Assembly (NCBI GenBank): GCA_937967685.1
Contig: CALBTX010000165.1
Location: 1-5,449 of the forward strand
From: an uncultured Bacillaceae bacterium
Lineage (GTDB): Bacteria > Bacillota > Bacilli > Caldalkalibacillales > Caldalkalibacillaceae
Direction: 5' to 3'
Length of the DNA stretch: 5,449 nt
The position numbers and the translations under genes were made by a program. A model generated the notes under the pieces. The model saw only the letters and a list, made by a program, of their open reading frames with translations. It did not search any database and was not told where the DNA came from. The first letter of the stretch is position 1, and each line of letters starts with the position of its first letter. Of this stretch, positions 4,860 through 5,449 are shown piece after piece.

Positions 4860-5449
4860 TCAAGACCTGATGACGTTAATATCCTGCAGTGCCTTTTGCA
4901 AATCGGTTGTCGTTTTCATCTCTTCATCAATTTCAACCCCGAGTTCGATCATCGTTTCGGCGATTTCGGCACTGATTCCTGTCAGGATGGCCTGGCAACC
5001 TAGCAGTTTGACACCTTTGACAATTTTAAACAGATGGCTGACAACAGCCGTATCAATATAAGGAACACCGGAAATATCAATAATCAGTTTTTCTGATTTT
5101 AATTCCTTCACTCGAAATAATGTTCTCTCACGAATTTTTTGAGCGCGATAAGTGTCAATATTTCCGATCAGAGGGAGGATGCAAACATTTTTTGCTAAAG
5201 GAATGACCGGTACGGATAAATCTTCTACCGTTTGTCGATGCGTCAGCAAGAGCTCGTCTTTATACTTAACATAATAAGCGGTGAAATGTTGTTCAGCCAT
5301 ATCCACCAGATCATTTACTTTTCGTTCTAAAGCAAAAAGATCTTGTATTTCTATGTCTTCTTCAACCTCTTCATAATATGTCTGAATGGCTTTCCAGATC
5401 ATTTGGCGGGTCAAGTGAAACATTTCCAACATCATCGTAATGGAGATAT
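4860..5449 (-). CDS. RsbR-like stressosome protein with STAS domain (5' end outside window)
   Basis: The C-terminal 196 or so residues of an RsbR-family protein are visible. The first Met codons are at 5435-5430, but the frame stays open to the window edge with no ribosome binding site. The family is usually about 270-280 residues with an N-terminal globin-like sensor, so the gene very probably starts outside. Counting from Met 5435, a helical linker (about 1-70) ends in RQTVEDLSVPVIPL, followed by the STAS domain (about 75-190). Motif GVPYIDT places Thr129 at the position of RsbRA Thr171, and EIAETMIELG places Thr161 at that of Thr205; both are RsbT phosphorylation sites in B. subtilis. In that bacterium, RsbR paralogues form the stressosome with RsbS and release RsbT to start the SigB cascade. 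No rsbS or rsbT is visible here, so this looks like an orphan paralogue. Confidence 0.9.
   Translation of the reverse strand, partial: ISITMMLEMFHLTRQMIWKAIQTYYEEVEEDIEIQDLFALERKVNDLVDMAEQHFTAYYVKYKDELLLTHRQTVEDLSVPVIPLAKNVCILPLIGNIDTYRAQKIRERTLFRVKELKSEKLIIDISGVPYIDTAVVSHLFKIVKGVKLLGCQAILTGISAEIAETMIELGVEIDEEMKTTTDLQKALQDINVIRS

Noticed and set aside
1..5449. CRISPR array, insertion sequence or phage genes
   Set aside because: No regularly spaced identical repeats with unique spacers are seen. No transposase, integrase or phage-like protein appears in any frame.

Overview
The window looks like a chromosomal segment from a Gram-positive member of the Bacillaceae or a close relative. The evidence is the strong AGGAGG-type ribosome binding sites, a TTG start, a Bacillus-like tRNA-Val(GAC) with encoded CCA, an RsbR-type stressosome protein, a DUF3887 lipoprotein, and an ABC pair resembling B. 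subtilis YhaQ/YhaP (NatAB-like). I cannot assign a species.

Left part (1-1240): a degenerate 11-bp tandem repeat occupies the left edge (2-67). It is followed by two plus-strand genes: a small predicted lipoprotein with a DUF3887-like domain (142-546) and a small four-helix, ferritin-like DUF2383-type protein (661-1092).

Middle part (about 1170-2110, minus strand): one intact gene for a SnoaL/NTF2-like protein (1238-1594) lies between two decayed genes. Downstream of it is a 20-codon tail that resembles the end of a PhnB/VOC (glyoxalase-fold) protein. Upstream is a clearly recognisable AhpD-type carboxymuconolactone decarboxylase pseudogene, which still shows its CxxC motif but has a frameshift, two internal stops and no N-terminus. 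This looks like a small-molecule or oxidative-stress gene cluster losing its members. The SnoaL-like gene has a candidate promoter framed by two copies of a 15-bp repeat.

A single tRNA-Val(GAC) gene lies at 2203-2278 (minus) with a good SigA promoter upstream and a rho-independent terminator downstream.

Right part: a plus-strand two-gene operon encodes an ABC exporter, with an ATPase starting at TTG 2621 and a permease starting at ATG 3525; the genes overlap by 11 bp. The spacer before the operon carries an AT-rich inverted repeat and a 20-bp tandem direct repeat. Convergent to the operon, and running off the right edge, is the 3' part of an RsbR-like STAS-domain gene (4860-5449, minus) that retains both phospho-acceptor threonines.

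I found no convincing new multi-gene system. The points most worth a second look are the pair of gene relics around the surviving SnoaL-like gene, the 15-bp repeat pair on its promoter, and the short tandem repeats at 2-67, 2541-2580 and 4812-4849.
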